DNA from: an uncultured Alistipes sp.
Lineage (GTDB): Bacteria; Bacteroidota; Bacteroidia; Bacteroidales; Rikenellaceae
DNA length: 64,000 nt
Assembly (NCBI GenBank): GCA_944320685.1
Contig: CALUIK010000002.1
Location: 1 to 64,000 of the forward strand
Direction of reading: 5' to 3'
Made by a program: the position numbers and the translations under genes. Shown here one piece after another: positions 53,518-61,104 of the stretch. Under the pieces are notes generated by a model. The model had not been told where the DNA came from and searched no databases. It saw nothing but the letters and a program-made list of their open reading frames with translations. Position 1 is the first letter of the stretch, and the number at the start of each line of letters is the position of its first letter.

Positions 53518-55086
53518 ATGAAATTCGTAACCCGTTTAATATGTGTTGCCGCCGCTTGCGCGATGGCCATGACTTCGTGTGTCAAGTCGAGCGAGATGGA
53601 GTTCGACGAGCTGGAGCGAATAGCCCTGCAGGCATGGATCGAGCAGCACCGTCCCGACTTGTTGGAGAACTATCAGGAGGATGGGGGATATTATGTCGAA
53701 CTGCTTGACCGCGGTGTGGCCGACAGCCTTCCCGTCAGCGACGACAATGCATGGCTGTGGTTCGACGTTACGTGCCGCGACCTGTCGGGAAATGTCTGCA
53801 TGACCCGCAACGCCGATCAGGCCCGTATGCAGAATGCGTATACGGAGTACACTCACTATGTGCCGTATTTCCTATTCTGCGGCAAGGACAACACGTCCAT
53901 GCTCGAAGGCACGTATATGGCCCTGCGCAACGAGTTGAAGATCGGCGAGGAGGAGTACCGTGTGCGTTACGGCACCAAGATGCGTCTCTATCTTCCGTCG
54001 TCGATAGCGGCAGGCCCGCAGGGCATGGGGGGCGACGGCGGTTATCAGGGTCAATATAAGCTCGATGCCAACCGTCCCATGATAGTTGATATCGATGTGT
54101 GGGGGCATGTGAATAATCCTGTGGCGTATGAGGACCAGTGGGTCAAGTCTTTTGCCGACCGGAACGGCGGTCTTGCTCCCGAGGACGATGATGAGGAGGC
54201 CGCGAAACTGCGCCGTTCGTACATGCGCCCGATTTCGCGGGCCGACGAAGAGCCCGTAGTATATGACGATCTGTGGCATCTGGCAGTTGATTCGATAGCC
54301 GGACTCTACATCAACTACAAATATACGCCTAAAAAAGGGCTGGATTTCAACTGCCTGCGCGGCGATACGCTTCTGTATAATGGGCAGACGGAGTATACGC
54401 GCGGAAAACTGTACGGCACGAAGAGCCTTGCCGAGATAAACAAGGAGATCGACGACGCCCTGCTGGAGCGTTTCGGCGAGGGCCTCGATCCGGCGGATGC
54501 CGAGCCCATGGATTCGACGGATGTGGCGAAGATATGGTATGTGGCGCGCCTGTTGGACGGGTTTGTCGTGGATACCAATATTCCCGAAATCAAGAAGATA
54601 GTTTATGTCGACGAGGAGGTTGACGATGATGATGAGGATAATGCGGCGTACGAATTCGATACCGACGTCGAGTCTTCCAGTTCGAGCGTCAGCCGTGTCG
54701 ATGCATGGAGTTACGGATTCCCGCAAATGAAACTCGGCGCGTGGAACGTGATACTCTCGGTGTCGTCGAACGCCTACGGCGCCACGGGTGTGAGCGGTAC
54801 CACGACGTCGTCTTCGAACTCGTCGAATTACTACAATTATTATTACGACTATTATAACTACTACAACTATTATAACAGCTATTACGGCAATAGCTACTAC
54901 AACAACTATTACAACAATTACTATTACGACTATTACTACAACAACTATTATAACAGCTATTATTACAACAATTATTACGGCAGCAGTACGGATGAGGAGA
55001 CGGAGATCGTGACCATTACCGAGATACTTCCCTACACGCCTCTGCTTTGGCAGGTATACGTCGAGGAGCGCGAGGACGAGGAGTAG
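53518..55086 (+). CDS. Two-domain FKBP-like lipoprotein with a Tyr/Asn-rich insertion
   Basis: A 522-residue lipoprotein (lipobox AMTSC, Cys21) that appears to hold two FKBP-like domains: the first at about 60-205 (IGEEEYRVRYGTKMRLYLPSS, then MIVDIDVWGHV), the second at about 285-518 (LLDGFVVDTNIPEIKK, MKLGAWNVILSVSSNAYG, ending ILPYTPLLWQVYVEE). Between the last two strands of domain 2 lies a tract of 50 residues with 30 Tyr and 14 Asn (438-487). An acidic stretch (VDEEVDDDDEDN) precedes it. The tract sits in the loop that in FKBPs caps the active site. Its function is unknown. Confidence 0.82.
   Translation: MKFVTRLICVAAACAMAMTSCVKSSEMEFDELERIALQAWIEQHRPDLLENYQEDGGYYVELLDRGVADSLPVSDDNAWLWFDVTCRDLSGNVCMTRNADQARMQNAYTEYTHYVPYFLFCGKDNTSMLEGTYMALRNELKIGEEEYRVRYGTKMRLYLPSSIAAGPQGMGGDGGYQGQYKLDANRPMIVDIDVWGHVNNPVAYEDQWVKSFADRNGGLAPEDDDEEAAKLRRSYMRPISRADEEPVVYDDLWHLAVDSIAGLYINYKYTPKKGLDFNCLRGDTLLYNGQTEYTRGKLYGTKSLAEINKEIDDALLERFGEGLDPADAEPMDSTDVAKIWYVARLLDGFVVDTNIPEIKKIVYVDEEVDDDDEDNAAYEFDTDVESSSSSVSRVDAWSYGFPQMKLGAWNVILSVSSNAYGATGVSGTTTSSSNSSNYYNYYYDYYNYYNYYNSYYGNSYYNNYYNNYYYDYYYNNYYNSYYYNNYYGSSTDEETEIVTITEILPYTPLLWQVYVEEREDEE
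54829..54978 (+). repeat. Tyr/Asn-rich codon tract in the FKBP-like lipoprotein
   Basis: The 150-bp tract is about 25% GC in a GC-rich neighbourhood. It uses TAC 15 times and TAT 15 times for Tyr, and AAC 10 and AAT 4 for Asn, so it is not a clean DNA repeat but a protein-level composition bias. Approximate units like YYDYY, NNYY and NSYYY recur. The even codon mix argues against very recent slippage. Confidence 0.85.
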
Positions 55087-55114
55087 CGCCGCTGCGGATA
55101 ACGTAAAATATGAC

Positions 55115-55150
55115 AAAAGGGAGTCTCCCGCAAGGGAGGTTCCCTTTTTT
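55115..55150 (+). terminator. Terminator after the Tyr/Asn-rich lipoprotein gene
   Basis: AAAAGGGAGTCTCCC (55115-55129) pairs over 15 bp (two wobble pairs) with 55134-55148 around a GCAA tetraloop, ending in a T tract. It lies 28 nt past the stop. Confidence 0.9.
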
Positions 55151-55169
55151 ACGTTTTTTTAACAGAAAT

Positions 55170-55200
55170 TTTGCAAAAAGAAAAAATATTCGTAACTTTA
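55170..55200 (+). promoter_or_regulatory. Promoter of the 81-residue HTH-like gene
   Basis: TTTG at 55170-55173 and TAACTTTA at 55193-55200 are spaced 19 nt, one base from the TAnnTTTG -7 consensus. The start site would lie near 55206, about 40 nt before the ATG. Confidence 0.7.
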
Positions 55201-55247
55201 TCTTGTAAAGATGTCCGATATTTACTTAAACCTAAAATAAGATCGTT

Positions 55248-55493
55248 ATGATTATTACGTTCAATGAACTGCGCCGTATCAAGGATAAGCTGCCCAGCGG
55301 CAGCTCGCAGCGTATCGCCGATGAGTTGGGTATAGATGTAGAGGCCGTAAGAAATTACTTCGGAGGCAAACACTTCGATGCCAAGACTGGTGTCGGCATA
55401 CATATCGAACAGGGGCCCGACGGCGGTGTCGTCACTTTGGACGACACGTCGATACTCGATGCTGCGATGCGTATCCTTAACGAGAATAAATAA
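55248..55493 (+). CDS. Small HTH-like DNA-binding protein
   Basis: An 81-residue protein with a helix-turn-helix-like segment (SSQRIADELGIDVEAVRNYF, about 20-39) and a short beta-rich C-terminal part (GVGIHIEQGPDGGVVTLDD). Similar small proteins occur in many Bacteroidota; the target is unknown. It has its own promoter and is followed by a 15-bp hairpin. The start MIITFNEL is the only plausible one. Confidence 0.75.
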   Translation: MIITFNELRRIKDKLPSGSSQRIADELGIDVEAVRNYFGGKHFDAKTGVGIHIEQGPDGGVVTLDDTSILDAAMRILNENK

Positions 55494-55514
55494 TTTGTGG
55501 CGTTAAGGCATGAC

Positions 55515-55548
55515 GGGTCCGAATCGAACGCAAGTTCGATCCGGACCC
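55515..55548 (+). terminator. Terminator-like hairpin after the HTH-like gene
   Basis: GGGTCCG-A-ATCGAAC (55515-55529) pairs with 55534-55548 with one mismatch around a GCAA tetraloop. It lies 21 nt past the stop and lacks a T tract. GCAA loops also occur in the terminator at 55115. Confidence 0.75.
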
Positions 55549-55689
55549 TGTCGGTTTAAATACTTGGCGGAGATTCGGGCGTTGCGGCGTGCGGATGCTG
55601 CCGAAGAGCAAGTAGGGTTTGGGCCGCTCGAGCTTGCCTGCTGTCCGCATCCGCGGCAATGATGTACAGGCCGGAGGCGAAAACCCGGA

Positions 55690-55890
55690 GGCGGTGACGA
55701 TGGAGGGGGTGGTAGACAGGAGGCGGGAGGCAGAAGGCAGAAGGCAGAAGAAGGGAGGCAGAAGACGAGAGGTATAAAACGGGGCGAGATGTAGAGGTAG
55801 ATGTAGATGTAGAGAGGCGAGATGTAGAGGCAAAAGACAAGAGGCGAGAAGCGGGAGGAGAGAAGAGGTGAGAGTGAAGAGGTGAGAGGA
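55690..55890. repeat. Purine-strand degenerate repeat patch
   Basis: About 200 bp where the plus strand is almost all purine apart from scattered T and C: repeated AGGCAGA (around 55729-55750), GTAGATGTAGA (around 55791-55814), GGCGAGA and GGTGAGAG. The repeats are imperfect and of mixed length. Positions 55549-55689 hold no gene that I can support. The patch lies just upstream of the TonB plug gene. Confidence 0.75.
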
Positions 55891-55957
55891 TTGATGCATG
55901 GCGTGCGAAAAGGGATTCGATACATAACGGGAATGTGGAACCTAAAACGGAGGTGTT

Positions 55958-56626
55958 ATGAAACGGTTTATGGTATTATTAGCAGCGGTTCTGCTGTGGC
56001 ACATGCCGCTTGCAGGCCAAAACGGGAATGAGGTGCCGTTCAACGGGTTGGTGGAGACCGTATCGGGTGACGGGGTGCCGCGTATGACGGTGACGGTCAA
56101 AGGCAGCAACAAGCGTACTTCGACCGACCGCCACGGGCGTTTCGGCCTTATCGACGTGCCGTCGGATGCCGTACTGGTTCTTTCGCGGCGCGGCGAGCTG
56201 TGGGAGGTGCCCCTCGAGGGGCGGCGCAGCATACATGTGATCCTGTCGGAAGAGGGTGTCGTCGAGTCGGAGGAGTCGGAGGACCTCATATCGCTCGGGT
56301 TCGCTTTCGTCAAACGCCGGGAGTACAACTACAGCTCCGATGTCATTACGGGCGAGGAACTGCGCCGGTCGGGGCAGCAGGATCTCGAGTCGGCGCTGTT
56401 GGGGCGTGTCGCGGGTCTGATGCGTGTGAACGGTGAGTTGTCGATACGCGGCAATGTCTCCTCGGGCAGTTCGCGTCCCCTCTATCTGGTGGATGGCGTG
56501 GAGACCATGTCGCTCGATCATATCAACCTGAACGATGTGGAGTCGGTTTCGGTGATCAAGGACGGCTCGATGTACGGTCTGCGCGGCGCGGGCGGGGTAA
56601 TATCGGTGAAGACCCACCGCGAATAG
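55958..56626 (+). CDS. Stand-alone TonB-dependent receptor plug protein
   Basis: A 222-residue exported protein with a signal peptide (FMVLLAAVLLWHMPLAGQ), a carboxypeptidase-regulatory-like domain (about 27-90: VETVSGDGVPRMTVTVKGSN) and a TonB plug domain (about 125-222: VITGEELRRSGQQDLESALLGRVAGL, PLYLVDGVE, VESVSVIKDGSMYGLRGAGGVISV). The beta-barrel is absent and the frame ends cleanly after the plug, so it is not simply truncated. It could be secreted and regulate or decoy receptors. Its function is unknown. Confidence 0.87.
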   Translation: MKRFMVLLAAVLLWHMPLAGQNGNEVPFNGLVETVSGDGVPRMTVTVKGSNKRTSTDRHGRFGLIDVPSDAVLVLSRRGELWEVPLEGRRSIHVILSEEGVVESEESEDLISLGFAFVKRREYNYSSDVITGEELRRSGQQDLESALLGRVAGLMRVNGELSIRGNVSSGSSRPLYLVDGVETMSLDHINLNDVESVSVIKDGSMYGLRGAGGVISVKTHRE

Positions 56627-56730
56627 ACTTTCGGCGCGTGCCCGGGGCGGTTGCCGGCGGTGCCGCTGCGTTCGGGCCGGTGCGGGCTCGTACCGCGGAA
56701 CGGCCGGTACGGTAAATATATGATGGGTTG

Positions 56731-56764
56731 CGGGCGGCGGTATCGGGGACGGTACCGCCGCCCG
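56731..56764 (+). terminator. Hairpin after the plug gene
   Basis: CGGGCGGCGGTA (56731-56742) pairs perfectly with TACCGCCGCCCG (56753-56764) around a 10-nt loop, followed by ACGTTT. It lies about 100 nt past the plug stop. The rest of 56765-57023 upstream of dnaK shows no clear consensus promoter or CIRCE element. Confidence 0.7.
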
Positions 56765-57023
56765 ACGTTTGCCGCATGCCCGTTTCCGCCGCCATGCCGG
56801 AAGGCGTGTGCGTCATGATTGCGGCATGACAGGGTGCATACTGCCATTTTGGCTGACAAAACGGTGGCTGTGGCAGGATTTTCCGCCATAAATCCGCCGT
56901 GCGGGCATAAATACTTTTTGGTATAGGGTTTGTTCGTACCATTGTCGACCGTCGGTTCCGCGAGGCTGCCGGCGGCGGAAAGAAAATTGAAAAATAAGTA
57001 AAACAAATAAAAATTCAGGTATT

Positions 57024-58937
57024 ATGGGAAAGATTATTGGTATTGACTTAGGTACGACTAACTCATGCGTAGCGGTCATGGAGGGCAACGAGCCCGTGGT
57101 TATCCCCAACTCGGAGGGACATCGCACGACCCCTTCGGTCGTAGCGTTCACCGACAACTCGGAACGCAAGGTGGGCGACCCCGCCAAGCGTCAGGCTATC
57201 ACCAACCCCAAGCGTACGGTCTTCTCGATCAAGCGATTCATGGGCGAGACCTATGACAAGGTTACTTCGGAGATAGCGCGTGCCCCGTACAGCATCGTGC
57301 AGGGTGCCAACAACACGCCGCGTGTGGACATCGACGGCCGCCAGTATACGCCGCAGGAGATTTCGGCCATCATCCTGCAGAAGATGAAGAAGACGGCCGA
57401 GGATTATCTGGGACAGGAGGTTTCGGAGGCTGTGATTACGGTGCCGGCATATTTCTCGGATTCGCAGCGTCAGGCCACCAAGGAGGCCGGAGAGATCGCG
57501 GGCTTGAAGGTGCGCCGTATAATTAACGAGCCCACGGCCGCGGCTCTGGCCTACGGTCTGGACAAAAAGAACAAGGATATGAAGGTCGCCGTATACGATT
57601 TGGGCGGTGGTACGTTCGATATCTCTATTCTGGAGTTGGGCGACGGCGTTTTCGAGGTGAAGTCTACCAACGGCGATACGCACCTCGGCGGTGATGACTT
57701 CGACCACGTGCTTATCGACTACATGGCCGAGGCGTTCAAGGCCGAGCACGGTATCGACCTGCGTCAGGACCCGATGGCGCTGCAGCGTCTGAAGGAGGCC
57801 GCCGAGAAGGCCAAGATCGAGCTTTCGTCATCGACTACGACGGAGATCAACCTCCCGTACATCATGCCTGTGAACGGCATTCCGCAGCACCTCGTAATGT
57901 CGCTGACGCGTGCCAAGTTCGAGCAGTTGTGCGACCATTTGATACAGAAGACTGTCGAGCCTTGCAAACTGGCTTTGCGTGACGCGGGCCTTCAGGCGAG
58001 CGATATCGATGAGGTGATCCTCGTGGGCGGTTCTACCCGTATCCCTGCCATACAGCAGATCGTGGAGAAGTTCTTCGGCAAGACTCCCAACAAGTCGGTG
58101 AACCCCGACGAGGTGGTAGCCGTGGGCGCCGCAATCCAAGGCGGTGTGCTGACGGGCGAAGTCAAGGATGTCCTTCTGCTCGATGTTACGCCGCTGTCGC
58201 TCGGTATCGAGACGCTGAACGGTGTATTCACCAAGCTCATCGAGGCCAACACGACTATACCTACGCGCAAGAGCGAGGTATTCTCTACGGCAACCGACAA
58301 CCAGCCTTCAGTGGAGATCAACGTATGTCAGGGCGAGCGTCCCATGGCGCGCGACAACAAGTCGTTGGGCCGTTTCCACCTCGACGGAATACCGGCCGCG
58401 CCGCGCGGCGTGCCCCAGATCGAGGTTACGTTCGACATCGACGCCAACGGTATCTTGAACGTATCGGCCAAGGACAAGGGTACGGGCAAGGAGCAGAAGA
58501 TCCGTATCGAGGCATCGTCGGGCCTTACTGAACAGGAGATCCAGCGCATGCGTGACGAGGCCAAGGCCAACGAGGCCAAGGACAAGGCCGAGAAGGAGCG
58601 TGTCGACAAGATCAACGCCGCCGATTCTAACATCTTTGCCACGGAGAAGCAGCTCAAGGAGTATGGCGACAAGATCCCTGCCGACAAGAAGTCGGCTATC
58701 GAGGGCGCTTTGGCAAAGTTGAAGGAGGCTCACAAGAATCAGGACGTGGCCGCTATCGACACCGCCATCGCCGAGCTGAACAGCGCATGGCAGGCCGCTT
58801 CACAGGACATCTATTCGGCGCAGCAGGCGCAGGGCGCGCAGCAGAACGCCGGTGCGGGCAATGCCAACGGCGGTGCCCAGCAGGGCAACGGCGGTCAGCA
58901 GCAGCCCGAGGATGTGGAGTTCGAGGAGGTGAAATAA
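57024..58937 (+). CDS. dnaK: Molecular chaperone DnaK (Hsp70)
   Basis: DnaK folds and protects proteins together with DnaJ and GrpE. The 637 residues have the ATPase domain ([54 protein letters not shown]), the conserved linker [17 protein letters not shown], the substrate-binding domain and a helical lid ending with the Gly/Gln/Asn-rich tail and EDVEFEEVK. Length is normal. grpE and dnaJ are not nearby. A terminator follows at 58961. Confidence 0.98.
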   Translation: MGKIIGIDLGTTNSCVAVMEGNEPVVIPNSEGHRTTPSVVAFTDNSERKVGDPAKRQAITNPKRTVFSIKRFMGETYDKVTSEIARAPYSIVQGANNTPRVDIDGRQYTPQEISAIILQKMKKTAEDYLGQEVSEAVITVPAYFSDSQRQATKEAGEIAGLKVRRIINEPTAAALAYGLDKKNKDMKVAVYDLGGGTFDISILELGDGVFEVKSTNGDTHLGGDDFDHVLIDYMAEAFKAEHGIDLRQDPMALQRLKEAAEKAKIELSSSTTTEINLPYIMPVNGIPQHLVMSLTRAKFEQLCDHLIQKTVEPCKLALRDAGLQASDIDEVILVGGSTRIPAIQQIVEKFFGKTPNKSVNPDEVVAVGAAIQGGVLTGEVKDVLLLDVTPLSLGIETLNGVFTKLIEANTTIPTRKSEVFSTATDNQPSVEINVCQGERPMARDNKSLGRFHLDGIPAAPRGVPQIEVTFDIDANGILNVSAKDKGTGKEQKIRIEASSGLTEQEIQRMRDEAKANEAKDKAEKERVDKINAADSNIFATEKQLKEYGDKIPADKKSAIEGALAKLKEAHKNQDVAAIDTAIAELNSAWQAASQDIYSAQQAQGAQQNAGAGNANGGAQQGNGGQQQPEDVEFEEVK

Positions 58938-58960
58938 CGTGAAAACAGCTCATGATTGCA

Positions 58961-58990
58961 GGCGGGCCGAGTAATCGGCCCGCCATTTTT
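58961..58990 (+). terminator. Terminator after dnaK
   Basis: GGCGGGCCGA (58961-58970) pairs perfectly with TCGGCCCGCC (58975-58984) around a GTAA (GNRA) loop and is followed by ATTTTT. It lies 23 nt past the dnaK stop. Positions 58991-59216 hold only weak frames that I do not support. Confidence 0.9.
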
Positions 58991-59216
58991 ATGCCTCAAT
59001 ATTTGGCGGCGGGGTACAAAGATGCCGTTTCTGATATATGTTTGGTGGAGGACGGCGTACTTCGCGTATGCGGACGGAAGATGCCGATGGCATGCATGTA
59101 TGTTGGAATGGTGGGACCCCGTTTTTTACGTCAGGCCGCTTGCGGACTTTGCGTATATTGCGGCATTATCGGGTCTTGCGATGGAGTGCGAAACGTAAAA
59201 ACTTTTGTGCCCGCGA

Positions 59217-59248
59217 TTTGTCCCAGCGCCCTTATTTTATTATATTTG
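59217..59248 (+). promoter_or_regulatory. Promoter of the GH51 gene
   Basis: TTTG at 59217-59220 and TATATTTG at 59241-59248 are spaced 20 nt, an exact match to the Bacteroidota consensus. The start site would lie near 59254, leaving about 138 nt before the GH51 ATG. Confidence 0.82.
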
Positions 59249-59391
59249 TGAATGATGGATGCGCGGTGCCCGATTGACGTACATGTCAGGCGATATGCCG
59301 TGTGTCGTAGGTGATGCGTAGGCTGAATCTTTTTCGGCACTGGGATCATGTCGACGTATACATTTAACTAAAAGAGTAAAAACATATCGCT

Positions 59392-60939
59392 ATGAAGAAG
59401 ATTTACGTTTTTGCGGCCGCTCTGTTGGCGGCGGCCTCGGTCGCGGCGCAGGAGCCGCGTGAGGTACAGATGACGCTGCATAACGCAAGCAGCGGCGGGG
59501 ATGTCATACCGCGCGAGATATACGGGCAGTTTGCCGAGCATCTCGGCCGTTGTATCTACGGCGGCATATGGGTAGGCGAGGATTCGGAGATTCCAAACGA
59601 GCGGGGCTACCGTGTCGATGTGCTGGAAGCGTTGCGGGCGTTGAAGGTGCCCGTGCTGCGATGGCCGGGCGGCTGTTTTGCCGACGAGTACCACTGGATG
59701 GACGGCATAGGCCCGCGCGAGAAGCGTCCCAAGATGATCAATACCCATTGGGGCGGTACGGTCGAGGATAACAGTTTCGGTACGCATGAGTTCCTCAACT
59801 TCTGTGAGCTTCTGGGCTGTGAGCCCTATGTGAACGGCAATGTGGGCAGCGGTTCGGTAGAGGAGCTCTCGAAATGGATCGAATACATGACCTCGGACGC
59901 CGACAGCCCCATGGCCAACCTGCGGCGCGAGAACGGACGAGACAAGCCGTGGAAGGTGAAGTATATCGGCGTGGGCAACGAGTCGTGGGGTTGCGGCGGC
60001 AACATGTATCCCGAATATTATTCGGACCTCTACCGCCGTTATGCGACCTATTGCCGCGAGTATCCGGGCAACCGCCTCTACAAGATCGCATGCGGAGCCA
60101 ACGGTGCGGACTACAATTGGACGGAGGTGCTGATGAAGCGTGCGGGAGGCATGATGAACGGCCTGTCGCTGCACTACTATACGGTATATGACTGGGGCCG
60201 CAAGGGCTCGGCAACGCAGTTCGGCGATGAGGACTGGTATGCCGCCGTAGGCCGCTGCGCCCAGATCGGGAACATAATCAAGGGGCACTGCGACATCATG
60301 GACCGCTACGATCCAGCGCGCCGCATAGGCCTCATAGTCGACGAGTGGGGCACATGGTGGGACGAGGAGCCGGGTACCGTACGGGGGCACCTATACCAGC
60401 AGAACACGCTGCGCGACGCGATGGTGGCCGCCGTTACGCTCAATATTTTCCACAAGTATGTATATCGTGTCAAGATGGCCAACATAGCGCAGATGGTAAA
60501 CGTACTGCAGTCGATGATCCTTACGCGAGAGGACGAGATGGTTCTCACGCCGACCTATTATGTCTTCCAGATGTACGTGCCGCATCAGGGTGCGGAGGCG
60601 CTGCCGCTGCATTTCGAGACGGAGAGCGTGCGCGACCGTTATAACGAGAAGGTTGACCTGCTCTCGGCGACGGCGTCGCGTGCCGAGGACGGTACGATCA
60701 CGCTCTCGATGGCCAATGTCGACCTCGAGAAACCATGCAAGGTTACGGTGGCTCTGGATGACGACCGCCGCTACGCCGTGACCGGGCGCCTGCTGACGGC
60801 CGTAAATATCAACGACCACAATACGTTCGAGAATCCCGACTGCGTGAAGCCAGTCGATTTCGACGGTTTCGATGCGGCGAAGGGGAGCATTACGGTTACA
60901 GTGCCCGCCAAGTCGATCGTTTCGCTTACGCTGAAATAG
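59392..60939 (+). CDS. GH51 alpha-L-arabinofuranosidase
   Basis: A 515-residue GH51 enzyme with a signal peptide ([15 protein letters not shown]). It removes terminal arabinofuranosyl units from plant arabinans or arabinoxylans. The catalytic acid/base is in GVGNESWG (Glu197) and the nucleophile in VDEWGTWW (Glu318); the [12 protein letters not shown] motif near 91-102 is typical of the family. A beta-sandwich follows from about 390. No SusC/SusD genes are near it, so it stands outside a classic utilisation locus. Secretion to periplasm is inferred from the signal. Confidence 0.94.
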   Translation: MKKIYVFAAALLAAASVAAQEPREVQMTLHNASSGGDVIPREIYGQFAEHLGRCIYGGIWVGEDSEIPNERGYRVDVLEALRALKVPVLRWPGGCFADEYHWMDGIGPREKRPKMINTHWGGTVEDNSFGTHEFLNFCELLGCEPYVNGNVGSGSVEELSKWIEYMTSDADSPMANLRRENGRDKPWKVKYIGVGNESWGCGGNMYPEYYSDLYRRYATYCREYPGNRLYKIACGANGADYNWTEVLMKRAGGMMNGLSLHYYTVYDWGRKGSATQFGDEDWYAAVGRCAQIGNIIKGHCDIMDRYDPARRIGLIVDEWGTWWDEEPGTVRGHLYQQNTLRDAMVAAVTLNIFHKYVYRVKMANIAQMVNVLQSMILTREDEMVLTPTYYVFQMYVPHQGAEALPLHFETESVRDRYNEKVDLLSATASRAEDGTITLSMANVDLEKPCKVTVALDDDRRYAVTGRLLTAVNINDHNTFENPDCVKPVDFDGFDAAKGSITVTVPAKSIVSLTLK

Positions 60940-60964
60940 GTGCGAAAGCCCCATAGTTGGGGGT

Positions 60965-61013
60965 AAAAGTCCGAAAATCGGCCTGATGGTTTCGGTTTTT
61001 GGACTTTTTTTTT
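60965..61013 (+). terminator. Terminator after the GH51 gene, overlapping the secDF promoter region
   Basis: AAAAGTCC (60965-60972) pairs with GGACTTTT (61001-61008), extended inward by a further A/T-rich stretch with wobble pairs (to about 60980 and 60993), and runs into nine Ts. It overlaps the likely secDF promoter: TATATTTG at 61015-61022 with TTTC at 60990-60993 as a weak -33 at 21 nt. Confidence 0.85.
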
Positions 61014-61104
61014 ATATATTTGTCGCCTAAAAAAGGGCAGTGTCCCGGGAGTGTTGGAAGAAACGCAAAAAATATAAAGAATACAAACAAAATTTTAAAC
61101 TACA

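Noticed and set aside
54829..54978. The Tyr/Asn tract as a simple DNA microsatellite
   Set aside because: Codons for Tyr and Asn are mixed at third positions and Asp, Ser and Gly codons interrupt it, so there is no exact tandem unit at the DNA level.
53872..55116. Minus-strand frame rich in Val and Ile opposite the Tyr/Asn tract
   Set aside because: The run of Ile/Val comes from the complement of TAY/AAY codons; the plus-strand frame has a signal peptide and FKBP-like features.
55503..55925. Minus-strand frames rich in Leu, Ser and Pro over the purine-rich patch
   Set aside because: They are translations of the repetitive purine strand complement; composition follows the repeat and no start context or homology is visible.
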